From NCBI GenBank assembly GCA_039821555.1, contig JBCBNX010000012.1, positions 62,001-126,000 of the forward strand: a DNA stretch of 64,000 nt, written 5' to 3'. Shown piece by piece: positions 27,478 through 36,453 of the stretch (the first letter of the stretch is position 1; each line of letters opens with the position of its first letter). A program made the position numbers and the translations under genes. The DNA is from Bacteroidota bacterium. GTDB lineage: Bacteria > Bacteroidota > Rhodothermia > Rhodothermales > Rubricoccaceae. The notes beneath the pieces are model-generated. The model ran no database searches. It was not told where the DNA came from and saw only the letters and a program-made list of their open reading frames with translations.

Positions 27478-28488
27478 ATGGGACGAATGACCTCGCTGTT
27501 CGCGCGCAAGGTAGTGGCGGCGGCGGACGATCGCGTGGATCGTGTTGCCTTGCTGAACTCGGTTGGCCTCACCCGGGAGGGCCCGCCCGATCCCGCCTAC
27601 ATGCTGAAGGCGGCAGACTATTACGACTTTTTTGAGCGGGTGGCGCTGGCCGACGGCCACGGCTTGACGCTCCCGCTTCGGGCGGGCGCCTCCATGCGTT
27701 GCAACGACTACGGCGCACTCGGCCTCGCGATGAAGTCGGCGCTGACGTTGGGCGGCACCTTCGAACGCGCTGCTCGCTATGTCATCGTGCTGACCAACGT
27801 GGCGCAATACGAGGTCGAGCGGACGAGCGGTGGCGCATTCATGCACCTGCACCGTGAGGGAGAGCGTCGCCTCGGCATGCGGCTCTCCAACGAGGCCACG
27901 CTGGCGAGCTTCGTCGCCATCGCACGCGAGGTGTCCGCGGCGCCCTTCCAACTGAAGGCGGTGTACCTCAGACACGCCGCTCCATCGTCTGCGCGGGAGC
28001 ACGAGGCCTACTTCGGGTGCCCCGTGCACTTCGACGCCGACCACGATGCACTGGAAATGTCGTCAGAGACGCTGCGCGCGCCCAACAAGCTCGGCGACGC
28101 CGGGCTTGTCCGCTTCTTCGACACGCACCTCGACGCCGAGGTGGCGGCCATCGACGACGGCGCTCCGCTCGCGCGCCAGGTCCACGACTTCGTCACGACG
28201 AGCTTGAGTGAGGGCATCCCGACACTCTCGGCCGTAGCAAGGCTACTCGGAATGAGCGGCCGCACCCTCCAACGGCGCCTTGCCGATGAAGGGCATTCGT
28301 ATCAGACGCTTGTCGACGAGGCGCGGCGAAGGCTGGCGAGACGGCTGCTGAAGGACACCGACAGTTCCCTCGCCGAGGTCGCATTTATGACGGGGTTCTC
28401 GGAGCAGAGTGCTTTCACGCGGGCGTTCAAGCGCTGGGCAGGCCAGACGCCGCGCTCCTTCCGGCTCAGCGCGCAGGGGCAAGTCTAG
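27478..28488 (+). CDS. AraC-family transcriptional regulator
   Basis: 336 residues. The N-terminal two thirds match the AraC-type ligand-binding domain of the OruR/Arabinose_bd kind (PAYMLKAADYYDFFERVA, then YGALGLAMKSALTLG). The C-terminal HTH_18 domain (about 235-332) contains LSAVARLLGMSGRTLQRRLADEG and LAEVAFMTGFSEQSAFTRAFKRWAG. It probably controls the same-strand genes that follow (NmrA-like, DUF4345, DUF1772), a set often found beside such regulators; the inducer is unknown. ATG 27478 is used; a second ATG at 27487 is possible. Confidence 0.9.
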   Translation: MGRMTSLFARKVVAAADDRVDRVALLNSVGLTREGPPDPAYMLKAADYYDFFERVALADGHGLTLPLRAGASMRCNDYGALGLAMKSALTLGGTFERAARYVIVLTNVAQYEVERTSGGAFMHLHREGERRLGMRLSNEATLASFVAIAREVSAAPFQLKAVYLRHAAPSSAREHEAYFGCPVHFDADHDALEMSSETLRAPNKLGDAGLVRFFDTHLDAEVAAIDDGAPLARQVHDFVTTSLSEGIPTLSAVARLLGMSGRTLQRRLADEGHSYQTLVDEARRRLARRLLKDTDSSLAEVAFMTGFSEQSAFTRAFKRWAGQTPRSFRLSAQGQV

Positions 28489-28618
28489 GCCGCAAACACG
28501 GTTGGTCTGGAGGGATGGCGTCCTCGGTCAAGAGGATGGCATCGGTGGTCAAGAAGCGAGGCGAAGCAACGCCCTACCCTGGAGGTGTCTTCCGATCACC
28601 AACCCAACGGTATACCTC

Positions 28619-29482
28619 ATGACGACCCTATCTCAGCCCAACACCGGCCGCATCCTCGTCCTCGGAGGCACGGGCAAAACCGGCCGGCGCATCGTGCACC
28701 GATTGCTCGATCGTGGCCATGATGTGCGCATCGGCTCGCGCTCGGCCACGCCCCGCTTCGACTGGGACGACGAGGCAACCTGGAGCGCCAACCTCGTCGA
28801 TGTCACGGCTGCCTACATCACCTACGCGCCTGACCTCGCCGTCCCTGGTGCTACCGACGCCGTTCAAGCCTTCGTCGACCGCGCGAAGGAGCAGGGCGTC
28901 CGGCGCCTCGTGCTCCTCTCGGGGCGCGGCGAGGCCGAGGCGCAGGCCTGCGAACGCATCGTACAGACGAGCGGACTCGACTGGACGATCGTCCGCGCAA
29001 GCTGGTTCAGCCAGAACTTCTCCGAAGGGGCCTTCGCTGACATGGTGCTTGCCGGGCAGATCACGTTGCCTGCGGGCGACATCCCTGAGCCCTTCGTAGA
29101 CGTGGACGACATTGCCGATGTGGCGGTGGCTGCGCTGACCGAACCCGGGCATGCGGGCGAGGTCTACGAGGTCACCGGGCCGCGCTTGATGACGTTCGAG
29201 GACATCGCTACAGAGCTCACGCACGCCACAGGGCGGCCCGTCCGGTTCGTTCCGGTCCCGCACGACGCCTTCGTGGAAGGCATCCGCGCATCCGGCGCGC
29301 CCAACGAGGTCGTCTGGATGCTCGACTATCTCTTCGCCACGGTCCTGGACGGGCGAAACGCAAGCCTCTCCGATGGCGTGCAGCGTGCTCTTGGACGTTC
29401 GCCCAAAGACTTTGCGGCCTACGCACAGGACGCTGCGGCCGCAGGGGCCTGGAACGCCGCAGTGCGGGAGGTTGCGGCATGA
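28619..29482 (+). CDS. NmrA-like NAD(P)-binding protein
   Basis: 287 residues. The N-terminal dinucleotide motif ILVLGGTGKTGRRIVHRLL is followed by RRLVLLSGRGEAEAQ, LDWTIVRASWFSQNFSEG and EPFVDVDDIADVAVAAL, the pattern of atypical short-chain (NmrA/HSCARG/QOR2) proteins. Substrate is unknown; relatives sense redox state or act as quinone or ketone reductases. ATG 28619 starts just before the motif. Its stop overlaps the next gene's start as ATGA, indicating coupled translation with the membrane protein. Confidence 0.87.
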   Translation: MTTLSQPNTGRILVLGGTGKTGRRIVHRLLDRGHDVRIGSRSATPRFDWDDEATWSANLVDVTAAYITYAPDLAVPGATDAVQAFVDRAKEQGVRRLVLLSGRGEAEAQACERIVQTSGLDWTIVRASWFSQNFSEGAFADMVLAGQITLPAGDIPEPFVDVDDIADVAVAALTEPGHAGEVYEVTGPRLMTFEDIATELTHATGRPVRFVPVPHDAFVEGIRASGAPNEVVWMLDYLFATVLDGRNASLSDGVQRALGRSPKDFAAYAQDAAAAGAWNAAVREVAA

Positions 29483-29934
29483 CTCGACTTGGCATCCAAC
29501 TCCTTCTCGCCCTCGCAGGTCTGACGCTCATCGCACTGGGTATGGCTATCCTCGTGACCCCCCACGCCTTCTTCGCGACCAATGGGATTCTCCTCGGCTC
29601 CGATCCGAGTCTCCTCTCGGAGATCCGTGCACCGGGAGCGATCCTGGCTCTGTGCGGCCTCTTTGTTGTCCGGGGCGTGGTCCAGCGCAGCCGAAGCAGG
29701 CAAGCGTTGCAGATCGCGACGGTCGTGTACGGAGCCTACGGGGCGGCCCGGCTACTCTCCATTGTGCTAGACGGTGCACCTGGTTCCTCGCTCCTCTGGG
29801 CAACAGGGATCGAACTCGGCTTCGCGCTCCTCTGTGCCTCCGTAATCGAGCACGAGGTCGTGTTGCAGGGCGCTGAACAGAGCCGCTCTGCTCAAAGCCA
29901 CACGACGGATCACGGTCTCCCTGCTGCTGCGTAG
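29479..29934 (+). CDS. DUF4345-type membrane protein
   Basis: 151 residues with about four hydrophobic helices (IQLLLALAGLTLIALGMAIL; APGAILALCGLFVV; VVYGAYGAARLLSIVL; ATGIELGFALLCASVI). The LLSEIRAPGAILALCGL segment is typical of DUF4345 proteins. Function unknown. ATG 29479 overlaps the NmrA-like stop by four bases, and a DUF1772 gene follows 54 bases on. The hydrophilic C-terminal tail after residue 130 seems disordered. Confidence 0.75.
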   Translation: MTRLGIQLLLALAGLTLIALGMAILVTPHAFFATNGILLGSDPSLLSEIRAPGAILALCGLFVVRGVVQRSRSRQALQIATVVYGAYGAARLLSIVLDGAPGSSLLWATGIELGFALLCASVIEHEVVLQGAEQSRSAQSHTTDHGLPAAA

Positions 29935-29988
29935 TCACTCATCAGGGCGCGCGGCCCTCTCGGCGGCGCGCCCTCGTTCCTCTTTGCT

Positions 29989-30483
29989 ATGTCAGTCTCA
30001 ATCCTGCTCCTCTATGGGGCCACGCTACTCGTCAGCTTCACGACGGGGCTCGTCTTCGCCTTCGCAGTGGTCGTCATGCCCGGAATCCGCGCGCTCCCCG
30101 ACCGCGACTTCCTGCGCGCCTTCCAGGCCATGGACCGCATCATCCAAGACAACGACCCGCGTTTCCTGCTCGTGTGGGTGGGGTCCGTACTCTCGCTGAT
30201 CGGGGCAGCCATCGTCCTGGTGCCGGTACTCGACGGAGGGCTGCGATTGCTGCTTCTCGGTGCCTTGGCGCTCTACCTGCTAGGCGTACAACTGCCCACG
30301 TTCCTCGCCAACGTACCGCTCAACAACCAACTCCAGTCGCTCGATCTCGCCAAACTCGATGGAGACGCAGTTGTGGCGGCGCGCGCGCAGTTTGAAGGGC
30401 GATGGGTGTTCTGGAACGCGTTTCGGACGGGGTGCGGCGTGCTGACCACGGGGCTGCTGCTCGCCACGCTCGTGCTGCGCTAG
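29989..30483 (+). CDS. DUF1772 (anthrone oxygenase-like) membrane protein
   Basis: 164 residues, four hydrophobic segments. The pattern TTGLVFAFAVVVMPGIRALPDRDFLRAFQAMDRIIQDNDPRF matches the DUF1772 family, some eukaryotic members of which act in anthrone oxidation; bacterial members are uncharacterised. It ends the AraC-NmrA-DUF4345-DUF1772 cluster. ATG 29989 gives the first membrane helix at once. Confidence 0.78.
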   Translation: MSVSILLLYGATLLVSFTTGLVFAFAVVVMPGIRALPDRDFLRAFQAMDRIIQDNDPRFLLVWVGSVLSLIGAAIVLVPVLDGGLRLLLLGALALYLLGVQLPTFLANVPLNNQLQSLDLAKLDGDAVVAARAQFEGRWVFWNAFRTGCGVLTTGLLLATLVLR

Positions 30484-30648
30484 GGGAGAAGCGAGCCGTT
30501 TATCGTGTGACGCTCCCGTTCGTCGCGTCTGCGTCCCGCTTGTCCGCTAGGGTGCATCGATTAGCAGCGAGGGCTCGTCGGTAGGGCACGCTCAGGACAC
30601 ACCGACCCGGTGCCGCCCTGATTCCTGTCCCCATTTCCCATCGGTCCC

Positions 30649-31128
30649 ATGCCAACCTTTCTTTATCTCCTCGCCTTCCTCTCCGTGTTCTTCATGCCGA
30701 CGGCCGACGCACCGACGCTGCCAGCCGTCCACGACAACGACATTGTCCAGATCGCTGCGTCGAACGACGACTTCGAGACGCTCGTCGCTGCCGTCCAGGC
30801 AGCCGGGCTCGTGGAGACGCTGCAGGGCGACGGGCCCTTCACGGTTTTCGCCCCTACCGACGAGGCGTTCGCCAAGCTCGGGCACAGTACGCTCGACGAC
30901 CTGCTGAAGCCGCGCAACCGCGACCAACTCACGGCGATCCTCACCTACCATGTAGTGCCCGGCCGCGTCACGAGCCACGACCTTGCCGATCGACGTAGCC
31001 TCACCACGGTGAACGGCCAGAAGATCTCTGTGGGCGTTGGCGTCGAGAACGCTCGCTTTGTGGCGACCGATATCACAGCGTCGAACGGCGTCATCCACGT
31101 TATCGACACGGTGCTGTTGCCGCGCTGA
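30649..31128 (+). CDS. Fasciclin-domain secreted protein
   Basis: 159 residues. The N-terminus ([21 protein letters not shown]) is a signal peptide. A single fasciclin (FAS1) domain fills the rest: [19 protein letters not shown], then the H1 box [17 protein letters not shown], and the H2-like [13 protein letters not shown] at the C-terminus. FAS1 proteins are extracellular or cell-surface adhesion modules. It stands alone with its own terminator downstream at 31164-31205. Confidence 0.93.
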   Translation: MPTFLYLLAFLSVFFMPTADAPTLPAVHDNDIVQIAASNDDFETLVAAVQAAGLVETLQGDGPFTVFAPTDEAFAKLGHSTLDDLLKPRNRDQLTAILTYHVVPGRVTSHDLADRRSLTTVNGQKISVGVGVENARFVATDITASNGVIHVIDTVLLPR

Positions 31129-31163
31129 GTCCCGCAGCCCGGTCCGATCTGCTCGGAACGGAT

Positions 31164-31205
31164 AGGCGCGCCGCCCGGTCACACGGGGGCGCGCCTGTTT
31201 CGTTT
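31164..31205 (+). terminator. Intrinsic terminator after the fasciclin gene
   Basis: AGGCGCGCC (31164-31172) and GGCGCGCCT (31188-31196) form a 9-bp stem; GTTTCGTTT follows. It lies 35 bases after the fasciclin stop and just ahead of the CPXCG gene. Confidence 0.75.
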
Positions 31206-31219
31206 ATCCTCACGCTGCC

Positions 31220-31408
31220 GTGGAAGAGGAAGTCTTCTTCAGTTGCCCCTACTGCTTTGCCCAGATCTCGATGCTGGTCGACCCCACGATCCGGTCTCAG
31301 GCCTACATCGAAGATTGCGAGGTGTGCTGCAACCCGATCCAGATTCGCTACACGGCTGACGAGACGCTCGCGGTGACCTCGTTCCAGGCTGATTCCATCG
31401 AACAGTAG
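31220..31408 (+). CDS. CPXCG-motif cysteine-rich small protein
   Basis: 62 residues from GTG 31220. It contains [17 protein letters not shown] and [11 protein letters not shown], two Cys pairs spaced as in the CPXCG family (about 60 residues), which presumably bind a metal such as zinc. The family is widespread in Gram-negative bacteria with unknown function. It lies between the fasciclin terminator and nadA on the same strand; nadA starts about 115 bases downstream and may be co-transcribed. Confidence 0.85.
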   Translation: MEEEVFFSCPYCFAQISMLVDPTIRSQAYIEDCEVCCNPIQIRYTADETLAVTSFQADSIEQ

Positions 31409-31524
31409 ATCGTTTACGTGTGACGTTGACACGAATGGGGGCGGCTAGGGCGTTGCGTGGCAAACATCTGACTATGCCTCGCGTACACGCCCACCTTATT
31501 CGCCTCACCCCGACCCCCATCCCT

Positions 31525-32541
31525 ATGCCCGAGGTGCTCGACCTGCCGGTCCTTGATACCGTCGCCTTCGACCCGGCGATTGGCTTCGTTGAGGAGTACG
31601 TAGACCCCATGCTCGATCTCTTCGAAGAGATCGAGCGGCTGAAGCGCGAGAAGAACGCGGTCCTGTTAGCGCACTACTACCAGGAAGGAGACATCCAGGA
31701 TATCGCCGACTACATCGGTGACTCGCTCGGGCTCGCCCGCGAGGCGGAGAAGACCGACGCCGACATCATCGTCTTCGCGGGCGTGCACTTCATGGCCGAG
31801 ACGGCGAAAATCCTCAATCCGACGAAGAAGGTCCTCCTGCCGGACCTTAACGCAGGGTGCTCGCTAGCCGACTCGTGCCCGCCCGACGAGTTCGCGGCGT
31901 TCCGAGCACAGCATCCAGACCACATTGTCATCTCGTACATCAATTGCACGGCAGCAATCAAGGCGCAGACCGACATCATTTGCACGTCGTCCAACGCCGA
32001 GCACATCGTGCGGCAGATTCCGAAAGACCAGCCGATTATCTTCGCGCCCGACCGGAATCTCGGGCGATGGCTCGTGAAGGAGACCGGCCGCGACATGGTC
32101 CTCTGGGACGGCTCCTGCATCGTCCACGAGGTGTTTAGCGAGCAGGAACTCGTGCGGCTGAAGGTCCGGCACCCTGAGGCGCTGGTGCTAGCCCACCCCG
32201 AATGCGAGGAAGCCGTGCTCCGCCATGCCGATCACATTGGCTCGACCTCGTCGATTCGGCGCTTTGCGACAGAGAACCCGGCCGACACGTTCATCGTGGC
32301 GACAGAGACGGGGATCCTGCACCAGATGCAGAAGGATAATCCGGACAAAACGTTCATCCCGGCCCCGCCCGACAACGGCTGTGCATGCAACGACTGCCCG
32401 CACATGAAGCTCAACACACTGGAGAAGCTCTACCTCTGCTTGAAGCACGAGACTCCAGAGGTTACCATGGATGAGCCGATCCGCCTCCGCGCGCTTGCGC
32501 CTATTGAGCGCATGCTAGTCATGAGTGCAGGTGTGAAGTAG
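31525..32541 (+). CDS. nadA: Quinolinate synthase A
   Basis: 338 residues. [40 protein letters not shown] and [14 protein letters not shown] form the N-terminal part; cluster-binding cysteines are seen at [18 protein letters not shown] and [11 protein letters not shown]. With a 4Fe-4S cluster it condenses iminoaspartate with dihydroxyacetone phosphate to quinolinate for NAD synthesis. ATG 31525 fits the family; an ATG at 31474 in frame would add 17 residues. nadB and nadC are not adjacent. Confidence 0.95.
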   Translation: MPEVLDLPVLDTVAFDPAIGFVEEYVDPMLDLFEEIERLKREKNAVLLAHYYQEGDIQDIADYIGDSLGLAREAEKTDADIIVFAGVHFMAETAKILNPTKKVLLPDLNAGCSLADSCPPDEFAAFRAQHPDHIVISYINCTAAIKAQTDIICTSSNAEHIVRQIPKDQPIIFAPDRNLGRWLVKETGRDMVLWDGSCIVHEVFSEQELVRLKVRHPEALVLAHPECEEAVLRHADHIGSTSSIRRFATENPADTFIVATETGILHQMQKDNPDKTFIPAPPDNGCACNDCPHMKLNTLEKLYLCLKHETPEVTMDEPIRLRALAPIERMLVMSAGVK

Positions 32542-32565
32542 GTTTACTGCTACAAGGCGAAGCTG

Positions 32566-32608
32566 ATATAAACACCGAGGCCGACCTCCGTTACGGGGGC
32601 CGGCCTCG
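32566..32608 (-). terminator. Hairpin ending the small peptide gene (also downstream of nadA)
   Basis: CGAGGCCG (32576-32583) and CGGCCTCG (32601-32608) form the outer stem, with CCG/CGG pairing further in. On the minus strand GTGTTTATAT follows, so it best serves the minus-strand repeat-peptide gene, whose stop is 23 bases away. It could also act weakly for nadA on the other strand. Confidence 0.6.
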
Positions 32609-32631
32609 ATGCTGATGGTACTAGGCGTTCG

Positions 32632-32802
32632 CTAGGCGATGCCGTCGTCGACTTCGCCGGGACGGTTGTTGCTCTGCTTCTCGCCGAGGAGCGCGATGCC
32701 GTCGTCGACTTCGCCGGGACGGTTGTTGCTCTGCTTCTCGCCAACAAACAGCATGGCTGCAAGAGCGCACCCGAGCGCGAGTGCCTGAATGGTAGTCTTC
32801 AT
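32632..32802 (-). CDS. Small secreted peptide with two identical 17-residue units
   Basis: 56 residues. MKTTIQALALGCALAAMLFV is a clear signal peptide. The remainder is two exact copies of GEKQSNNRPGEVDDGIA (residues 21-37 and 40-56) joined by LL. In DNA, 50 bases are identical with a 57-base period (32636-32685 and 32693-32742). The gene has a hairpin terminator just downstream. It is divergent from the large sensor kinase at 32938, with only 135 bases between. I know no family. The layout, a secreted repeat precursor beside a sensor, suggests a peptide signal or a surface peptide; this is inference. ATG 32802 is the signal-peptide start. Confidence 0.65.
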   Translation of the reverse strand: MKTTIQALALGCALAAMLFVGEKQSNNRPGEVDDGIALLGEKQSNNRPGEVDDGIA

Positions 32803-32937
32803 GCTACGAGAGATAGGTGGTGGAGAGAGTGGATAAACTAAATAGTGTTCGATAATGGAAAGTTTCAAATTTCCATCTAGGAGAAGAGAAAGGTATGTGA
32901 CTTGCTGAAGTGCACTTCAGTCTCGTCCTGGCCCCCA
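32803..32937. promoter_or_regulatory. Shared divergent promoter region with palindromes
   Basis: 135 AT-rich bases between the peptide gene (minus) and the sensor kinase (plus). CTGAAGTGCACTTCAG at 32905-32920 is a perfect 16-base palindrome 17 bases ahead of the kinase ATG. ATGGAAA...TTTCCAT (32855-32861, 32870-32876) is a second inverted repeat. Both could be operators. No full -33/-7 pair could be fixed. Confidence 0.5.
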
Positions 32938-35900
32938 ATGATTCGTCTGATCTCTCTGCTCGCCCTGGCGGCCGGTGTCCTTGGAACGCCGTCCGCAATG
33001 GGTCAGGATGTAGTTCTTGGACAGCCGCTGTTCGAAAAGCGGTACGATTCGCCGGATATCGGACTCGAGCCCCAAAATTGGGCAGTACTGCAGGACCAGC
33101 GCGGAGTGATCGTCGTTGGCAACAACAGTGGTCTAGGCCTCTACGATGGCCAAGTCTGGCGAACGCTCTCGATTCCAAACCTCAGAGTTCGCTCTATCGC
33201 GGCAAACGAAGCAGGACAGCTCTACGTTGGCGGCATCAACGAGATGGGTTGGCTTGTGCCCGATTCCCTTGGCCTACTGCGCTACGAGAGTCTTAGACCG
33301 CATCTTCCAGACGTAGACTACGGAGATATCTGGAACGCTCTTGCCGTCGGAGAGAGCGTAGTGTTTCAAGGCCGAAACCACCTCCTTTTCTGGGATGGTG
33401 ACAAGTTCGAGGTCGTCGAACCAGACGTACCCATTAGCCGGACTTACTCGATTGGAGATACGCTCTATGTGCATCTCCGAGATCGCCCTTTACAGCGGTG
33501 GCAAGATGGGCGGCTACTGAACGTTGCAGGAACAGAGCGACTGTCCGCCGTGCAACTTTTCGCTCTACACAAGCAGTCAGACGGAGCCTTCCTCATCGGA
33601 ACACGAGAAGGGAATTTTTACCGGCTCGAGAACGATAGAATGGAGTTGCTTGATTTCGGCGATCGCACATTTTTTGAGGCAAATCGGCCTTACGCCCTCG
33701 CCACGCTGCCGACTGTGAACGGAGAGGTGTATGCGATCGGAACCTTCGGGGGGGGAATCGCACTACTTGACCAGGATGGCGGATGGATCGATAAGATTGC
33801 GCTAACACAGGAAGACCTCGTACTTGATCTCGCATTCGACCATCAGGGCGGGTTGTGGGCCGCACTGTACAACGGGCTTCTTCGCGTTGACGTGCTACCG
33901 AGCATTCGCCGATTCGACTCCGAGCATGGACTGCGAGGCCTCGCGACGCAGGTTGTACGCCATTCGGATGCGTTGTACGCCACAACCGCGTTGGGCGTCT
34001 TCAGAGCGTACGATAGTGAAACAGAGTGGGAGCCTCTCCTCACAGAGCAGGGCCAAGCATGGGCGCTCAGCGAGGTAGGCAGCCGACTTGTTGCAGCTAC
34101 CAACGCTGGCGTGTTCGATGTTTCTGGCGCTTTGCCGCTACAGGTTCTAGACGAGCCAACGTATGTCTTGCACCAGATACAGGGATACCCTGGCTACGTA
34201 TACGCTGGGATCAAGGATGGATTAATACTCCTACAGGAAACTACGCCAGGTTCACTACGGGCGCTCGGACGCGTAGAGGGTATATCGAGCGAAGTATTTG
34301 CTGTAGGACAGCAGGGTGAGACCCTATGGGTTACGCTAGCCGATGGTGAACTCTTATTGCTAGACCCCAAAGCTGGGTTGCTTGCTCCGGAAATTCGAGT
34401 GCTGTCAACCGATGATCGGCCCCCGGGACGGTTATTCTACACAGAGATTGATGGTAGATTTACTGCCGCAGGTGAAGCAGGCGCCTACCGGATTGAACTT
34501 AAACCCGACGGAAGCCCACGCCTCGTCCCCGATGAAGCACTCAACAATGTGCTTGACCTCGACGATGAGATGTACGTGCTCTTGACTGAGATTGAGGATG
34601 TGTTGTGGGTAGTACGAGGCAGGGAGTTGTTGTTACTCGAGCGAACCCCTACGGGCTACCGGCGCCTGCAGCGTCCAGATCTCCCACTTGAAGACCTGCA
34701 TATTTCCCACATTACTGCCGACAGTGGCTTCGTGTGGCTCGCGACCGAGGAGGGACTGCTGCGGTATGACCCATCGGCGCCGAAACGCTACGATGCGCCC
34801 TACCGGCCGCTCTTTCGCCGTGTGACGCGGGGTAATTCCGTCCTCTTCGGTGGAACTCATGGCGATGGCCGCATTGCCCTAGAGCAAAGCGCAGCCGAGC
34901 AACCCGTCCTTGCGTTTTCTCGGGAAGAGCTGCGTGTCGATGTCGCCGCGCCGAGCTACAATGCGCCGGACCGAATCGTCTATCAGTACCGCCTTGACGG
35001 TTTCGATGCCGACTGGAGCGCTTGGACCTCGGAGACGACACGGAGCTACACTAACTTGCCTGAGCGCAAGCGCTACGTGTTCCGGGTCCGGGCACGGAAT
35101 ATCCACGGTGTGGTGAGCGAAGAGGCGCAGTATCAATTCCGCGTGCTCCCGCCCTGGTATCGGTCGTGGAGCGCCTACGGGTTGTACGGGATGGTGGGTG
35201 CCGTCCTGCTCTGGAGCATCACAGCGTTCCAGGTGCGGGCCCACCGGCGCGAGTTGGACATCGAGCGCATGCGTCGGCAGCGGCTGGATCAGATGAATCA
35301 ACGCCTCGAAGCGTCGAACCAGCAACTCGCTGAGGCAGACCAGCTGAAAATGCACCTGCTGCGGAACGCGTCCCACGAGCTACGCACGCCACTGACGGCG
35401 ATGCTCGGATCCGCCGAACTCTTGTCCATCCATCTCGACGGGCGCGATCCCGACGGAGCCGCTTTTGCCCGGACCATCCTCGCCGGTTCGGAGCGGCTCA
35501 CACGCACGGTCACAGATCTGATGGACGTGGCAAACCTACAGGCGGACCAGTTTGCGCTCAAGCCTGCCGATGTTGACGTTGCCGACTTGGTCGCTTCGGT
35601 GACGGATGGCCTAGCCCCGCTCGCGTTGGAACGAGGGTTGTATCTGCGACTTTCTCCAGAGCACATCGTCGTTCCCGCCGTGCTCGATCTCACGGCCTTT
35701 CGCCGGATCGTTGAGCACGTGTTGATGAATGCCATCAAGTTCACCGACCGAGGCGGGGTGGCACTGGTTCTCGATGCCGACCCGGACAGCATTCTGCTGC
35801 GTGTAACCGACACGGGCTGCGGTTTCGACACGGCAGAACTCGACCGCCTGAAGGAGGCGTTCACGCAAGCCTCGTCAGGGCAGGATCGCTCCCACGAGGG

Positions 35901-36453
35901 GTCGGGCCTTGGGCTCTACATCGTCACGGCGCTGATGAAGCGCATGCTCGGTTCAATGCGGATCAGCAGCCAGCAAGGACAAGGCACGTCGGTTTCACTG
36001 ACGTGGCCGCGCTTTGACCGTCGAGGCGCCACGCTCACAGCGGAGGACCGGTCGGTCGCGGCGGTGTCGCTACACGACGACCTGTCGCTCCTCTACGTCG
36101 CAGGGCGAACGCACTACGCATCGGAGATGCATGCCCATCTCAACGAACTGGGTCTGACGCGTGTCGTCCGTTCACGGAGTGCCGCCCGAAGAGCCCTTCG
36201 CCTCTACCCGTATGACGTGCTGGTCATTCAGGCGCGCAGCATCGCCGACGTCATACGGATGCACGACGCGCTCGAGGCCACCGCAGAACATGCGATGCCG
36301 CCTCTTCTTGCCGTGGTATCTGAGGGCGGGCATGCGTACGACGATTTCAACACGTCGATCGACACGGTCAGCAGCACGGTGAATGAGACGGAACTCCGTG
36401 CGACGCTCGAACAGGTGCTCAGCCGGCCACGTGGGGTGCGTGTGGTCAGCTAG
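32938..36453 (+). CDS. Beta-propeller sensor histidine kinase with degenerate receiver
   Basis: 1171 residues. A signal peptide (LISLLALAAGVLGTPSAMG) leads a periplasmic Reg_prop-type propeller (about 25-640; repeats like GLGLYDGQVWR, GLLRVDV, GLLRYDP). A Y_Y_Y domain follows (about 660-735; VYQYRLDGFDADWS, YTNLPERKRYVFRVRARN), then one membrane helix (about 740-765), HisKA with H813 in NASHELRTPL, and HATPase (LMNAIKFTDRG, DTGCGFD, GSGLGLYIV). The C-terminal 110 residues resemble a receiver without the phosphoacceptor (YDVLVIQARS where Asp is expected). No DNA-binding domain is present. The propeller DNA is much lower in G+C than the kinase DNA. The stop shares CTAG with the next gene. Confidence 0.88.
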   Translation: MIRLISLLALAAGVLGTPSAMGQDVVLGQPLFEKRYDSPDIGLEPQNWAVLQDQRGVIVVGNNSGLGLYDGQVWRTLSIPNLRVRSIAANEAGQLYVGGINEMGWLVPDSLGLLRYESLRPHLPDVDYGDIWNALAVGESVVFQGRNHLLFWDGDKFEVVEPDVPISRTYSIGDTLYVHLRDRPLQRWQDGRLLNVAGTERLSAVQLFALHKQSDGAFLIGTREGNFYRLENDRMELLDFGDRTFFEANRPYALATLPTVNGEVYAIGTFGGGIALLDQDGGWIDKIALTQEDLVLDLAFDHQGGLWAALYNGLLRVDVLPSIRRFDSEHGLRGLATQVVRHSDALYATTALGVFRAYDSETEWEPLLTEQGQAWALSEVGSRLVAATNAGVFDVSGALPLQVLDEPTYVLHQIQGYPGYVYAGIKDGLILLQETTPGSLRALGRVEGISSEVFAVGQQGETLWVTLADGELLLLDPKAGLLAPEIRVLSTDDRPPGRLFYTEIDGRFTAAGEAGAYRIELKPDGSPRLVPDEALNNVLDLDDEMYVLLTEIEDVLWVVRGRELLLLERTPTGYRRLQRPDLPLEDLHISHITADSGFVWLATEEGLLRYDPSAPKRYDAPYRPLFRRVTRGNSVLFGGTHGDGRIALEQSAAEQPVLAFSREELRVDVAAPSYNAPDRIVYQYRLDGFDADWSAWTSETTRSYTNLPERKRYVFRVRARNIHGVVSEEAQYQFRVLPPWYRSWSAYGLYGMVGAVLLWSITAFQVRAHRRELDIERMRRQRLDQMNQRLEASNQQLAEADQLKMHLLRNASHELRTPLTAMLGSAELLSIHLDGRDPDGAAFARTILAGSERLTRTVTDLMDVANLQADQFALKPADVDVADLVASVTDGLAPLALERGLYLRLSPEHIVVPAVLDLTAFRRIVEHVLMNAIKFTDRGGVALVLDADPDSILLRVTDTGCGFDTAELDRLKEAFTQASSGQDRSHEGSGLGLYIVTALMKRMLGSMRISSQQGQGTSVSLTWPRFDRRGATLTAEDRSVAAVSLHDDLSLLYVAGRTHYASEMHAHLNELGLTRVVRSRSAARRALRLYPYDVLVIQARSIADVIRMHDALEATAEHAMPPLLAVVSEGGHAYDDFNTSIDTVSSTVNETELRATLEQVLSRPRGVRVVS

